Source of the DNA: JBEIUL01 sp044356865
GTDB taxonomy: Bacteria; Planctomycetota; Phycisphaerae; Phycisphaerales; SM1A02
DNA length: 11,689 bases
Direction of reading: 5' to 3'
Assembly: GCA_044356865.1 (NCBI GenBank)
Contig: JBIKVN010000092.1
Coordinates: 1-11,689 of the forward strand
Shown here: piece by piece, positions 1-5,841 of the stretch
How the letters are laid out: each line of letters begins with the position of its first letter
How positions within the stretch are numbered: the first letter of the stretch is position 1
Notes under the pieces: model-generated
What the model saw: only the letters and a program-made list of their open reading frames with translations
Databases searched by the model: none
What the model was told of the DNA's origin: nothing
Translations under genes and position numbers: made by a program

Positions 1-27
1 CGAGCCCTGTCCCTTCTTGTGCGCCAT
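1..27 (-). CDS. rpmA: 50S ribosomal protein bL27, N-terminal fragment
   Basis: Reading the minus strand from the ATG at 27 gives MAHKKGQGS, the characteristic start of bacterial ribosomal protein bL27, before the window ends. bL27 lies in the large subunit with its N-terminal tail near the peptidyl-transferase centre. The start is supported by a GGAG Shine-Dalgarno (37-40) nine bases upstream and a candidate promoter further up. In most bacteria rpmA directly follows rplU (bL21). Here the upstream neighbour on the same strand is an unrelated secreted protein, so rpmA seems to have its own promoter. Only nine codons are visible, but they match the family start exactly. Confidence 0.85.
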
Positions 28-81
28 GACGAGAAACTCCGTGCGGGGAACCCGGGCCGGATCGGCCGGGGGAAGTCCGGA

Positions 82-109
82 AGTGTACCGGAACCCCGCG
101 GGAAGGCAA
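82..109 (-). promoter_or_regulatory. Candidate sigma70-type promoter of rpmA
   Basis: On the minus strand TTGCCT (109-104) and TACACT (87-82) are separated by 16 bases and resemble -35 and -10 boxes. Transcription from here would give a leader of about 50 nt containing the GGAG at 37-40. It lies in the 136-bp gap between rpmA and the gene ending at 164. I saw no convincing terminator in that gap. Confidence 0.4.
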
Positions 110-163
110 TGACTGTGGCGATCGGCCGAGCGGGGTCCGAGAAACCGCCGTACGGGCGTCGCC

Positions 164-874
164 TCAGCGCCACTCCCAGCAACCCGCGTCGGTTCCCGGA
201 GCGGCCCCCGCCGGGGCGGCCCGCTTCTCGGCGCCCTGGTTCACCCGCTCGTCCGAGGAGGCGGGATTCGCCGGCTTCGCCGGCTGCCTGGCCGCCTCGC
301 CGGGAACATGGAACTCGAGGCGAAGCACGCGGCGCTGGGTCCGCGGTTCGCCGGTCACCGGATCGGGCTCGCGACGGATCTTGCTGCTGACCCCGCCGAC
401 GAAGACGGTGATCTCGGTGATCTCGGGATCACGGCTCGGGAAGACCACGAGCCCGTCCTTGGCGTTCTCCTCGCCCACGAGAAGCGGACCGAGAATCTGG
501 TACTGGTCCTGGGTGAACTCGGTGCCGGCCCTGTCGAGCAGGGCCTTGGTCACCCGGGTCGGAACGCCCTTGCCGGCATCGAGGAGCTGGCCGCGATCGC
601 CGTAGAACTCGAACTTCGGGGCCCACATCCGCTCGGAACCGGTCCGGTTCACGACCGAGTAGGTGAAGTACCAATAGGCGTTCCCATCGACCGGATCGAT
701 GAAGTGGCGAAGCTCGCCGGGACGGAAGTCGAGTTCCCAGTCGGAAGAGGGCGAAACGGCGGCGGCAGCGGCGAACGCCGCGGCCGGCCCGGCCAGCCCG
801 GACATCGCGAGGGTCCCGCCGACGACGGCGAGGCAGACGAGCGGACGGCGAAGGCGCGGCAAGCGGGTGGACAT
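164..874 (-). CDS. Secreted protein of unknown function
   Basis: A 236-residue protein with an Arg-rich N-terminus, a hydrophobic segment (about 11-40) and an Ala-rich cleavage region, so probably exported. The mature part (about 44-190) looks beta-rich. It contains a Y-W-Y-F-T-Y-S-V-V-N stretch (67-76) and the run GEENAKDGLVVFP (134-146), followed by EITEITVFVGG (151-161). These resemble hypothetical secreted proteins I associate with planctomycetes, but I cannot assign a function. Residues 195-236 are a low-complexity Ala/Pro tail. The ATG at 874 is chosen because GGGAG (887-883) lies eight bases upstream and the signal peptide follows directly. An in-frame ATG at 922 overlaps a candidate -10 and is less likely. 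The gene diverges from the acetyltransferase at 979. Confidence 0.75.
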   Translation of the reverse strand: MSTRLPRLRRPLVCLAVVGGTLAMSGLAGPAAAFAAAAAVSPSSDWELDFRPGELRHFIDPVDGNAYWYFTYSVVNRTGSERMWAPKFEFYGDRGQLLDAGKGVPTRVTKALLDRAGTEFTQDQYQILGPLLVGEENAKDGLVVFPSRDPEITEITVFVGGVSSKIRREPDPVTGEPRTQRRVLRLEFHVPGEAARQPAKPANPASSDERVNQGAEKRAAPAGAAPGTDAGCWEWR

Positions 875-920
875 GGGTGGAACTCCCGGCGGTCGGGGAT
901 GGACGATCGCCGAAGCGGAC

Positions 921-926
921 ATGCTA
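921..926 (-). promoter_or_regulatory. Candidate -10 box for the secreted-protein gene
   Basis: The minus strand reads TAGCAT, a TANNNT hexamer, about 46 bases before the ATG at 874. The leader would carry the GGGAG Shine-Dalgarno. No clear -35 element is seen. The hexamer overlaps the alternative ATG at 922, which argues against that start. Confidence 0.3.
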
Positions 927-962
927 CCGGCTCCCCACGGGCCGGTCGGGGCGAAAGTCCCG

Positions 963-968
963 TACGGT
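963..968 (+). promoter_or_regulatory. Candidate -10 box close to the acetyltransferase start
   Basis: TACGGT ends ten bases before the ATG at 979, and no Shine-Dalgarno is visible. Transcription would begin within a few bases of the start codon, giving a leaderless or near-leaderless message. The spacing is looser than at the four clearer examples in this window. Confidence 0.3.
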
Positions 969-978
969 ACGGATTCCC

Positions 979-1905
979 ATGCCTGCCCCGACGGGACCGC
1001 GGATCGATCGCCCTGCCCCCCGCCGTCGGCGGGAGGCCCTCGAGGTGCTGCTCGGCGGGAACGCCGGGCAGGTTGACCGGTTCCTTGCCTACGCGGAGGC
1101 CACGGGGCTCTCCTTCGACGGGCTCTGGTGCCGGTTCGACGGCGAGGACATCCTCGCCAGCGTCCTCGCGGCCCCGTCGCCGGGCCGGACAGCGACGCTC
1201 TTCGTGACCTCGCCGCGCGGCGACTCCGAGGTCCCGACCGTCGCCGCCCTCGTCGACCACGCCGCGCGACATGGCGGGGAACTCGATGTCACGCTGGTCC
1301 AGGCCCTCGTCGAGCCCGGCCGGCCGCGCGAGCTCGCGGCGTTCGAGCGCGGCGGCCTGCAGCGCATCGCGAACCTCCGTTCGCTCGAGCGGCCGCGGCC
1401 GCGGCGGGGCGAGATCGAGGTCCCGCCGCTGCCGGCCGGGCTCGCGCTCGAGTCCTGGCGGGAAAGCCTCACCGCGGAAACGATCGAAGCCCTCGAGCGC
1501 AGTTACGTCGACACCCTCGATTGCCCCGGCCTGACCGGCCTGCGCCGCGGCGAGGACATCCTCGCGGGGCATCGCGGCTCGGGGCGATTCGACCCTTCGA
1601 TGTGGACGGTGGTGCGGGCGACGGCCGGCGCCCGCGCGGGGCGGCTGGTCGCGACCTGCCTCATGAACCCGCAGCCCGCGTCCGGATCGGTCGAGCTCGT
1701 GTATCTCGGAATCGACCCGGATTTCCGCGGCAAAGGCCTCGGCGCGGCGCTGCTCGCCCGCGGCCTCGACGCGGTGTCGCGCCGATCCGAGCGGCGCGTC
1801 GCCCTCGCGGTCGACGACGCGAACGCGCCGGCGCGGGCGCTCTACGCCCGCTTCGGGTTCCGCGGCGAGGTCTCCCGCGCCGCGCTGGTGCGGGCGGTGC
1901 GTTAG
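979..1905 (+). CDS. GNAT-family acetyltransferase, possibly tandem-domain
   Basis: A 308-residue protein whose C-terminal half is a clear GNAT domain. The acetyl-CoA pyrophosphate loop is R250-G-K-G-L-G255 after the strand at 242-248. Motif B follows as D279-D-A-N282...LY289-A-R-F-G-F294. Together these support transfer of an acyl group from acyl-CoA to an unknown amine. Residues 15-150 look like a weaker alpha/beta domain without a recognisable CoA loop. Tandem GNAT proteins such as mycothiol synthases often have one degenerate half, so that is the likeliest reading, but substrate and pathway cannot be told. The ATG at 979 is preferred because the upstream in-frame codons are Arg-rich, unlike a protein N-terminus, and a -10-like box sits just before it. 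The 104-bp gap to the divergent gene at 874 holds both promoters. Confidence 0.8.
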   Translation: MPAPTGPRIDRPAPRRRREALEVLLGGNAGQVDRFLAYAEATGLSFDGLWCRFDGEDILASVLAAPSPGRTATLFVTSPRGDSEVPTVAALVDHAARHGGELDVTLVQALVEPGRPRELAAFERGGLQRIANLRSLERPRPRRGEIEVPPLPAGLALESWRESLTAETIEALERSYVDTLDCPGLTGLRRGEDILAGHRGSGRFDPSMWTVVRATAGARAGRLVATCLMNPQPASGSVELVYLGIDPDFRGKGLGAALLARGLDAVSRRSERRVALAVDDANAPARALYARFGFRGEVSRAALVRAVR

Positions 1906-1958
1906 CGGCGTTCGAACGGATCGGCAAGTCGGCGACGGCGCGACGGCGCGGATCGGGA

Positions 1959-1967
1959 TTGTCCACA
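1959..1967 (+). promoter_or_regulatory. DnaA box TTGTCCACA
   Basis: A perfect TTGTCCACA, the form of the DnaA box favoured in high-GC bacteria (classic consensus TTATCCACA). It sits 54 bases after the acetyltransferase stop, in the long gap before dnaA. I found no second box with one mismatch or less in the gap, so a single-site role such as dnaA autoregulation is as likely as an origin. Confidence 0.55.
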
Positions 1968-2064
1968 GTCCATCGGCAGCGGAGGAGCGTGGAGCGTGGA
2001 AAGGATTGTGGGACGAGGTGCAAGCCCTTGGATTCGTGGGGCTTTCGCGCCGACGGCCGTGTGA

Positions 2065-2087
2065 CCGCGGCGTTCGGACCGCCGCGG
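2065..2087. repeat. Inverted repeat, 8-bp stem with 7-nt loop
   Basis: CCGCGGCG (2065-2072) and CGCCGCGG (2080-2087) are perfect reverse complements around a seven-base loop. The hairpin is followed by CCTTTCC, not a real U-tract, so it is at best a weak terminator of the acetyltransferase transcript. It ends 15 bases before a candidate -10 box. Confidence 0.4.
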
Positions 2088-2102
2088 CCTTTCCGATCGC
2101 GT

Positions 2103-2108
2103 TACTCT
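2103..2108 (+). promoter_or_regulatory. Candidate -10 box, possible dnaA promoter
   Basis: TACTCT fits TANNNT and lies just after one inverted repeat and just before another (2116-2137), an arrangement typical of an operator-controlled promoter. No good -35 is visible. It would leave a leader of several hundred bases if DnaA starts at 2715. Confidence 0.3.
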
Positions 2109-2115
2109 CCCCACC

Positions 2116-2137
2116 GTCACGCATGGACTCGCGTGAC
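2116..2137. repeat. Inverted repeat GTCACGC-N8-GCGTGAC
   Basis: A perfect 7-bp inverted repeat (2116-2122 and 2131-2137) with an eight-base centre, starting eight bases after the candidate -10 at 2103-2108. The geometry is that of a dimeric-repressor operator over a transcription start. The binding protein is unknown. Confidence 0.4.
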
Positions 2138-2594
2138 CGTCGCAATCGACGGGATGATCCCGAGGAGTTCGCCGGGTTTCCGGCGGGCCCCGAAGGCTCC
2201 TCCGGTGACGGACCGCCCCGTTCTCGCCGTCGTTTCGGTCCTGCCGTTCGCTCCTCCTCCCTTTCCCCGAACCCTCTTCCGTTCCGATGGCCTGCGCTCG
2301 GTTCGGCTGATGAATCGAAGATCCCGACCGCCCGACGCCTGGGGTGACCTGTCCGGTCGACCTCCGCGCGATCGCCGCGGCCTCGTCGATCGCTCGTTCG
2401 GGGAATTGACCAGGACGATCGGGACCACCGTGACGACGGCGGCCGTGCAGGATCCTCACCCGGACGCCTTCGCCGAGTCTCCGATGCCCCAACCACCGAT
2501 CCGCGACCCGAACTCACCGATTCCGAGCGAAGCCTTCGAGGCTCTTCGCCGGTCGAGTACCCGCTCGGAGCGGCCCGCGTCCGAAGGGCCTTCG

Positions 2595-2638
2595 CGGTCG
2601 TCCGGCCGCGCGACCGGCCGGACGACCGGCCGGACGAC
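2595..2638. repeat. 14-bp perfect hairpin plus extra copy of one arm
   Basis: CGGTCGTCCGGCCG (2595-2608) pairs perfectly with CGGCCGGACGACCG (2615-2628) across a six-base loop. The last 12 bases of the left arm can also pair with a second copy, CGGCCGGACGAC (2627-2638), because the 12-bp unit GACCGGCCGGAC is tandemly repeated (2612-2623, 2624-2635). There is no U-tract. If DnaA starts at 2715 this lies in its leader, 76 bases before the ATG. If DnaA starts further upstream it encodes a Gly-Arg-Thr-Thr repeat. Confidence 0.6.
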
Positions 2639-2714
2639 CATTCCGGGACGCTCCGCCGGCGGCGAGCCGGATCGCGATCGTTCGCTGCGGTCCGATCGGA
2701 TCGCCCCCAAGGAG

Positions 2715-4256
2715 ATGGAGAGGGAGCGGACCCCTCCGGCCCGGCCCCTCGATCTGGCCGAGCTGTCCGCCGAGGTCGAACGGCGGGTGGGGGAACGGAA
2801 GTTCTCGCTCTGGTTCCGCGAAACCGCGCGGTTCACGCTCGCGGAGGACGGGGCGGTCGAGATCGTGTGCGACAACGCGTTCGTCGGGGAGTGGATCTCC
2901 CGACACTTCCGCGAAGCGCTCGCCGCGGCGATCGAGGCCCGCGGCGGAACCGGATTCCGGATGCGCACGGCGGCGGGCGACGATCGCGATCCGCCGGCGG
3001 CCGGGGAAGACCCCTCGCAGGATGCGGGAAGCGACGCCCCCGCCGGGCGGGACGCCGACGGCGAACGCCTGGCCGCCGCGGCCATCGCGAGCCCGACGCG
3101 GCGGCGAGCGGCCCCGACCGCGCCGGACGAGACCGCTCCCCGCCGCACCTCGCTGCGGCGGCTCGAGGACTTCGTGCTCGGGTCGAGCAACCATCTCGCC
3201 TTCGATGCCGCGCGGAGGATCGCCGAAGGGGAGGCCGTCTCGACGCTGCTCTTCGTGCACGGCGAGTGTGGCGTCGGGAAGACGCACCTCCTGCAAGGGA
3301 TCTGCCGGCGACGCCGCGAGCGCTTCCCGCGGCAGGTGGTCCGCTACGTCACCGCCGAGCAGTTCACCAACGAGTTCCTCGCGGCCCTCCGCGACGGCAC
3401 GATCAACGCGTTCCGCAAGGCCCAGCGCCGGGTCGACCTGCTCGCGATCGACGACATCCACTTCCTCGCAAGCAAGACGCAGACGCAAGCGGAGTTCCTC
3501 CACACCCTCGACGCGCTCGGGCTGTCGGGCGGCCGCGTGGTGCTGGCGAGCGACGAGCATCCCCGGACCATCCGGCGGTTCAGCGAATCGCTCGTGAGCC
3601 GCTTCCTGTCGGGCATGGTGGTGCGGGTCGACCGGCCCGACCGGGCGACCCGGATCTCGCTGCTGCGCTCGCTCGCGGCGGCCCGGGGCCTGCGCCTCGC
3701 CCCCGCGGCCGAGGAGATCATCGCCGGGCGGTGCGCCGGGTCGGTGCGGGAGATCGAGGGTGCGATCACCCGGCTCGAGGCCCTCGCGACGCTGCTCGGC
3801 GACGGGACCGGCGAGGTCGGGGCGATCCTGGCCGAGCGGGCCTTCGCCGACGAGGGGATCCGGGCGACCGGGCCGGTGCGGATCCACGACGTGATCCGCG
3901 CCACCTGCGAGTCCCTCGGGGTCGAGGCGGCGGACCTGACCGGACCGGGCCGCCACCGGAAGGTGGTGCTCGCCCGCGGCGTGGTCGTCTTCCTTGCCCG
4001 CGAGCTCACCACCATGAGCTATCCCGAGATCGCCCGCTCGCTCGGCCGGGACACCCACTCGACGGTCCACACCGCGGCCCGGCGAACCGAGGCGATGATC
4101 GCTTCGGGCGAGCGGGTCGAGCCGGCCGACCCCTCCCTCGCGGCGTCGGACGGGCTCGTCGGGCTGGGCGAACTGCTCGCCCATGTCCGGCACCGGGTCC
4201 GTTCGGGCACCCGCGCGGTCCCGCCGCGACGCCACGACGACCGGGCCGCGACCTGA
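2715..4256 (+). CDS. dnaA: Chromosomal replication initiator protein DnaA
   Basis: A 513-residue DnaA in the usual domain order. Domain I is at about 12-80, a low-complexity linker at 85-145, and the AAA+ domain at about 148-385. Domain IV, which binds the DnaA box, is at about 388-465. ATPase motifs are intact: Walker A GECGVGKT (183-190), Walker B with D246-D247, the S-R296-F arginine-finger motif, and sensor 2 GSVREIEG with R345. In the recognition helix the usual DHTTV is T447-H448-S449-T450-V451, and the preceding GGR is GRD, so DNA contacts may differ. A 50-residue tail follows. The start is uncertain. 2715 fits domain I, but AAGGAG abuts the ATG with no spacer. In-frame alternatives are ATG 2484, GTG 2430 and ATG 2310. 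No dnaN or gyrB is adjacent; the next gene begins 23 bp on, with its own promoter-like element. Confidence 0.93.
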   Translation: MERERTPPARPLDLAELSAEVERRVGERKFSLWFRETARFTLAEDGAVEIVCDNAFVGEWISRHFREALAAAIEARGGTGFRMRTAAGDDRDPPAAGEDPSQDAGSDAPAGRDADGERLAAAAIASPTRRRAAPTAPDETAPRRTSLRRLEDFVLGSSNHLAFDAARRIAEGEAVSTLLFVHGECGVGKTHLLQGICRRRRERFPRQVVRYVTAEQFTNEFLAALRDGTINAFRKAQRRVDLLAIDDIHFLASKTQTQAEFLHTLDALGLSGGRVVLASDEHPRTIRRFSESLVSRFLSGMVVRVDRPDRATRISLLRSLAAARGLRLAPAAEEIIAGRCAGSVREIEGAITRLEALATLLGDGTGEVGAILAERAFADEGIRATGPVRIHDVIRATCESLGVEAADLTGPGRHRKVVLARGVVVFLARELTTMSYPEIARSLGRDTHSTVHTAARRTEAMIASGERVEPADPSLAASDGLVGLGELLAHVRHRVRSGTRAVPPRRHDDRAAT

Positions 4257-4266
4257 TCGTCGGCCG

Positions 4267-4272
4267 TACACT
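4267..4272 (+). promoter_or_regulatory. -10 box TACACT six bases before ATG (leaderless promoter)
   Basis: TACACT is followed by CCGGCG and the ATG at 4279, so transcription would begin at or next to the start codon. No Shine-Dalgarno is present. The same TANNNT-N6-ATG layout recurs at 10799 and 11269. It would drive the three-gene operon from inside the 22-bp gap after dnaA. No clear -35 is seen. Confidence 0.5.
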
Positions 4273-4278
4273 CCGGCG

Positions 4279-5817
4279 ATGCCCCTTCCTCGCTGGCGGA
4301 TCGCCGGGTCGCTCGCCGTCCTTTGCTGCGCCGCACCGCTGGCGGCCCAGTACGAACCGACCTCCGCGTGGGACGCGACGGTGCGCGAGCTGCGTTCGGC
4401 GACGACCGCGCAGCGCGACGGCTCGCACCACGCCCGCCTTGTCGCCCTTCGCGGGCTCGGCGACCCCGCGTTGGCCCCGTTCTTCGAGGCGCTCCTCGAG
4501 GGCAACCACTGGTCGATCCAGGTCGACGGGCTGCTCGGGCTCGCCGAGGTCAGTTCGCCCCGCGCCGCCCGCATCGACCTGCTGGAACGGCTCGACGGCG
4601 AGGAGAACCGCAGCTCGGCGGTCCGGGCGGCCCTGCTGCTCAGGCTGCTCGACGGCAAGACCATCGAGACGCTTCTCGGGTGGGACGACCTTTCGGCCGC
4701 CGACCGGATCCTGCTTGCCGCCGAGTCGATGAGGATGGGCGGCAATCCCGTCGGCGAGACGCTCCTGCGTCGCCTCGCCGAGAGCCGCAACGAGGAGGTC
4801 GCCGGCCTCGGGGCCTTCCTGCTGCAGCAGGCCTTCGGCGACGGCAGCGCCGCCGACCAGTTCGCCGCCAAGGTCGAGGCGATGTCCGCCGATCGACGGG
4901 ATGTCCTGCTGGGGATCCTGGCCGCGCTCTACACCCGCTACGAGGTCCGTCCGGGCATCGAGTTCCTCGTGCGGAGGCTCGAGCGGCCGGACGCGGCGAC
5001 GACGAGTCCCGAGGCCGAACTCGCGATGCTCGCGGCGATCCTCCCGAACGACGCCGACGCCGGCTACCGAATCTGGCGGAACGCGGTCGCGACCGAGACC
5101 TCGACGGCGCAGGTGCTGCGGCTGGCGGCGCTGCTGCTCACCTCCGACACCCCTCTGCCGCCCGCGGCAGGCGAGCCGCTGCGGTCCTCGACGATCGGCG
5201 ATCCCGATCTCAAGGCCCGCTACGCCGACGCGATCGAGGCGCTCGCGGCCGACGCGGATCCGGCGAAGGCGATCGAGGCGCTGGTGGCGACCCGCCACCG
5301 GCCGACGGTCGCGGCGGCCCTCGAGGCATCGCGACGGCTGTCGAGCGCCGACCGGCCGCGGGTGCTTGCGGCGGTGATGGACCTGGTCTCGCGCGAGAAC
5401 CGCGGCAACCTTCCGCCGGGAATCTCCGACCTCGCGATCGAGGCATGCTCGCGGCTGGTCACCGACGATCCCGCCGGACTCGAACGGCGACTGCTCGAGG
5501 CCGAGCAGGACCAGGCGCTGCAGGAGTTGATCCTCTACGGCCTCTTCACCGCCGGCACCCCCGAAGCCGCCGCGATCGCCGCGAAGGTCCGCGGCAAGGC
5601 CTCGCGCACGGGAGACTCCCTCGCCCTGCTGCTGGTCGCCCGCCACGCGAACTCGCTGCCGGAAGCCGACCTCAAGCAACTGGCCCTGATCGTCGCCGGC
5701 GGGGGCCGCGTCGAGGATCCGCTCGAGACCCAAGCGGCTTGGCTGTACGCGAAGCTGGCCGGACGCGGCCCCGAGGCGATCGCCGCCGCCCTGGCCCCGC
5801 CGGCCGCCAAGCCCTGA
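4279..5817 (+). CDS. Exported helical-repeat (HEAT-like) protein, function unknown
   Basis: A 512-residue protein with a signal peptide: Arg at 5 and 7, a hydrophobic core at about 8-19, and probable cleavage after P-L-A-A (20-23). It is therefore likely periplasmic or secreted. The rest is almost entirely amphipathic alpha-helix rich in Ala, Leu, Arg and Glu, in irregular pairs of about 30-40 residues, as in HEAT or TPR-like solenoids. Stretches such as ARLVALRGLGDPAL (51-64) look like HEAT units. Such proteins usually bind other proteins; no catalytic motif is visible. The ATG at 4279 is chosen for the signal peptide and the TACACT box six bases before it. It is first in a likely operon with the DegT-like gene (24-bp gap) and an SLC13 transporter. 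The family is not recognised more closely. Confidence 0.7.
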   Translation: MPLPRWRIAGSLAVLCCAAPLAAQYEPTSAWDATVRELRSATTAQRDGSHHARLVALRGLGDPALAPFFEALLEGNHWSIQVDGLLGLAEVSSPRAARIDLLERLDGEENRSSAVRAALLLRLLDGKTIETLLGWDDLSAADRILLAAESMRMGGNPVGETLLRRLAESRNEEVAGLGAFLLQQAFGDGSAADQFAAKVEAMSADRRDVLLGILAALYTRYEVRPGIEFLVRRLERPDAATTSPEAELAMLAAILPNDADAGYRIWRNAVATETSTAQVLRLAALLLTSDTPLPPAAGEPLRSSTIGDPDLKARYADAIEALAADADPAKAIEALVATRHRPTVAAALEASRRLSSADRPRVLAAVMDLVSRENRGNLPPGISDLAIEACSRLVTDDPAGLERRLLEAEQDQALQELILYGLFTAGTPEAAAIAAKVRGKASRTGDSLALLLVARHANSLPEADLKQLALIVAGGGRVEDPLETQAAWLYAKLAGRGPEAIAAALAPPAAKP

Positions 5818-5827
5818 GACCATCACC

Positions 5828-5831
5828 GAGG
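5828..5831 (+). promoter_or_regulatory. Shine-Dalgarno supporting a GTG start
   Basis: GAGG ends ten bases before the GTG at 5842. It supports that start, since the frame has no ATG near the beginning of the DegT homology. It also shows that this operon-internal gene is initiated by Shine-Dalgarno, unlike the first gene of the operon. Confidence 0.45.
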
Positions 5832-5841
5832 ACTCCCGCAC

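Larger units (their letters stand above)
1906..2714. other. Long gene-poor region upstream of dnaA
   Basis: About 800 bases between the acetyltransferase stop and the domain-based dnaA start, with no convincing gene on either strand. Open frames here give Arg/Ser/Pro-rich translations without recognisable domains. The stretch 1950-2040 is less GC-rich than its surroundings and purine-rich, with a GGAGCGT direct repeat (1984-1990, 1991-1997). The region holds one perfect DnaA box, two short inverted repeats around a -10-like hexamer, and a strong hairpin. The dnaA frame stays open throughout, so part of 2310-2714 could be an N-terminal extension of DnaA. A dnaA control region or replication origin is the natural guess. 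With one clear box it is unproven. Confidence 0.5.

Noticed and set aside
137..163. GC-rich inverted sequence after the stop of the secreted-protein gene as a terminator
   Set aside because: The stem is short and imperfect, and the following GTTTCTC is not a proper U-tract.
875..922. Upstream ATG at 922 as start of the secreted protein
   Set aside because: It puts 16 polar and Pro-rich residues before the signal peptide, overlaps a -10-like TAGCAT, and lacks the good Shine-Dalgarno seen before 874.
2123..2347. Possible small gene after the TACTCT hexamer, ATG at 2123
   Set aside because: The product would be Arg/Ser/Pro-rich with no domain, third positions are not clearly biased, and the ATG lies inside the inverted repeat at 2116-2137.
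2406..2411. TTGACC as a -35 box for dnaA
   Set aside because: No TANNNT hexamer lies 16-18 bases downstream, so it does not form a promoter.
2514..4871. Very long minus-strand open frame opposite dnaA
   Set aside because: The translation is Arg/Ser/Ala-rich without domains, and the plus strand encodes an unmistakable DnaA. Long antisense frames are expected at this GC content.
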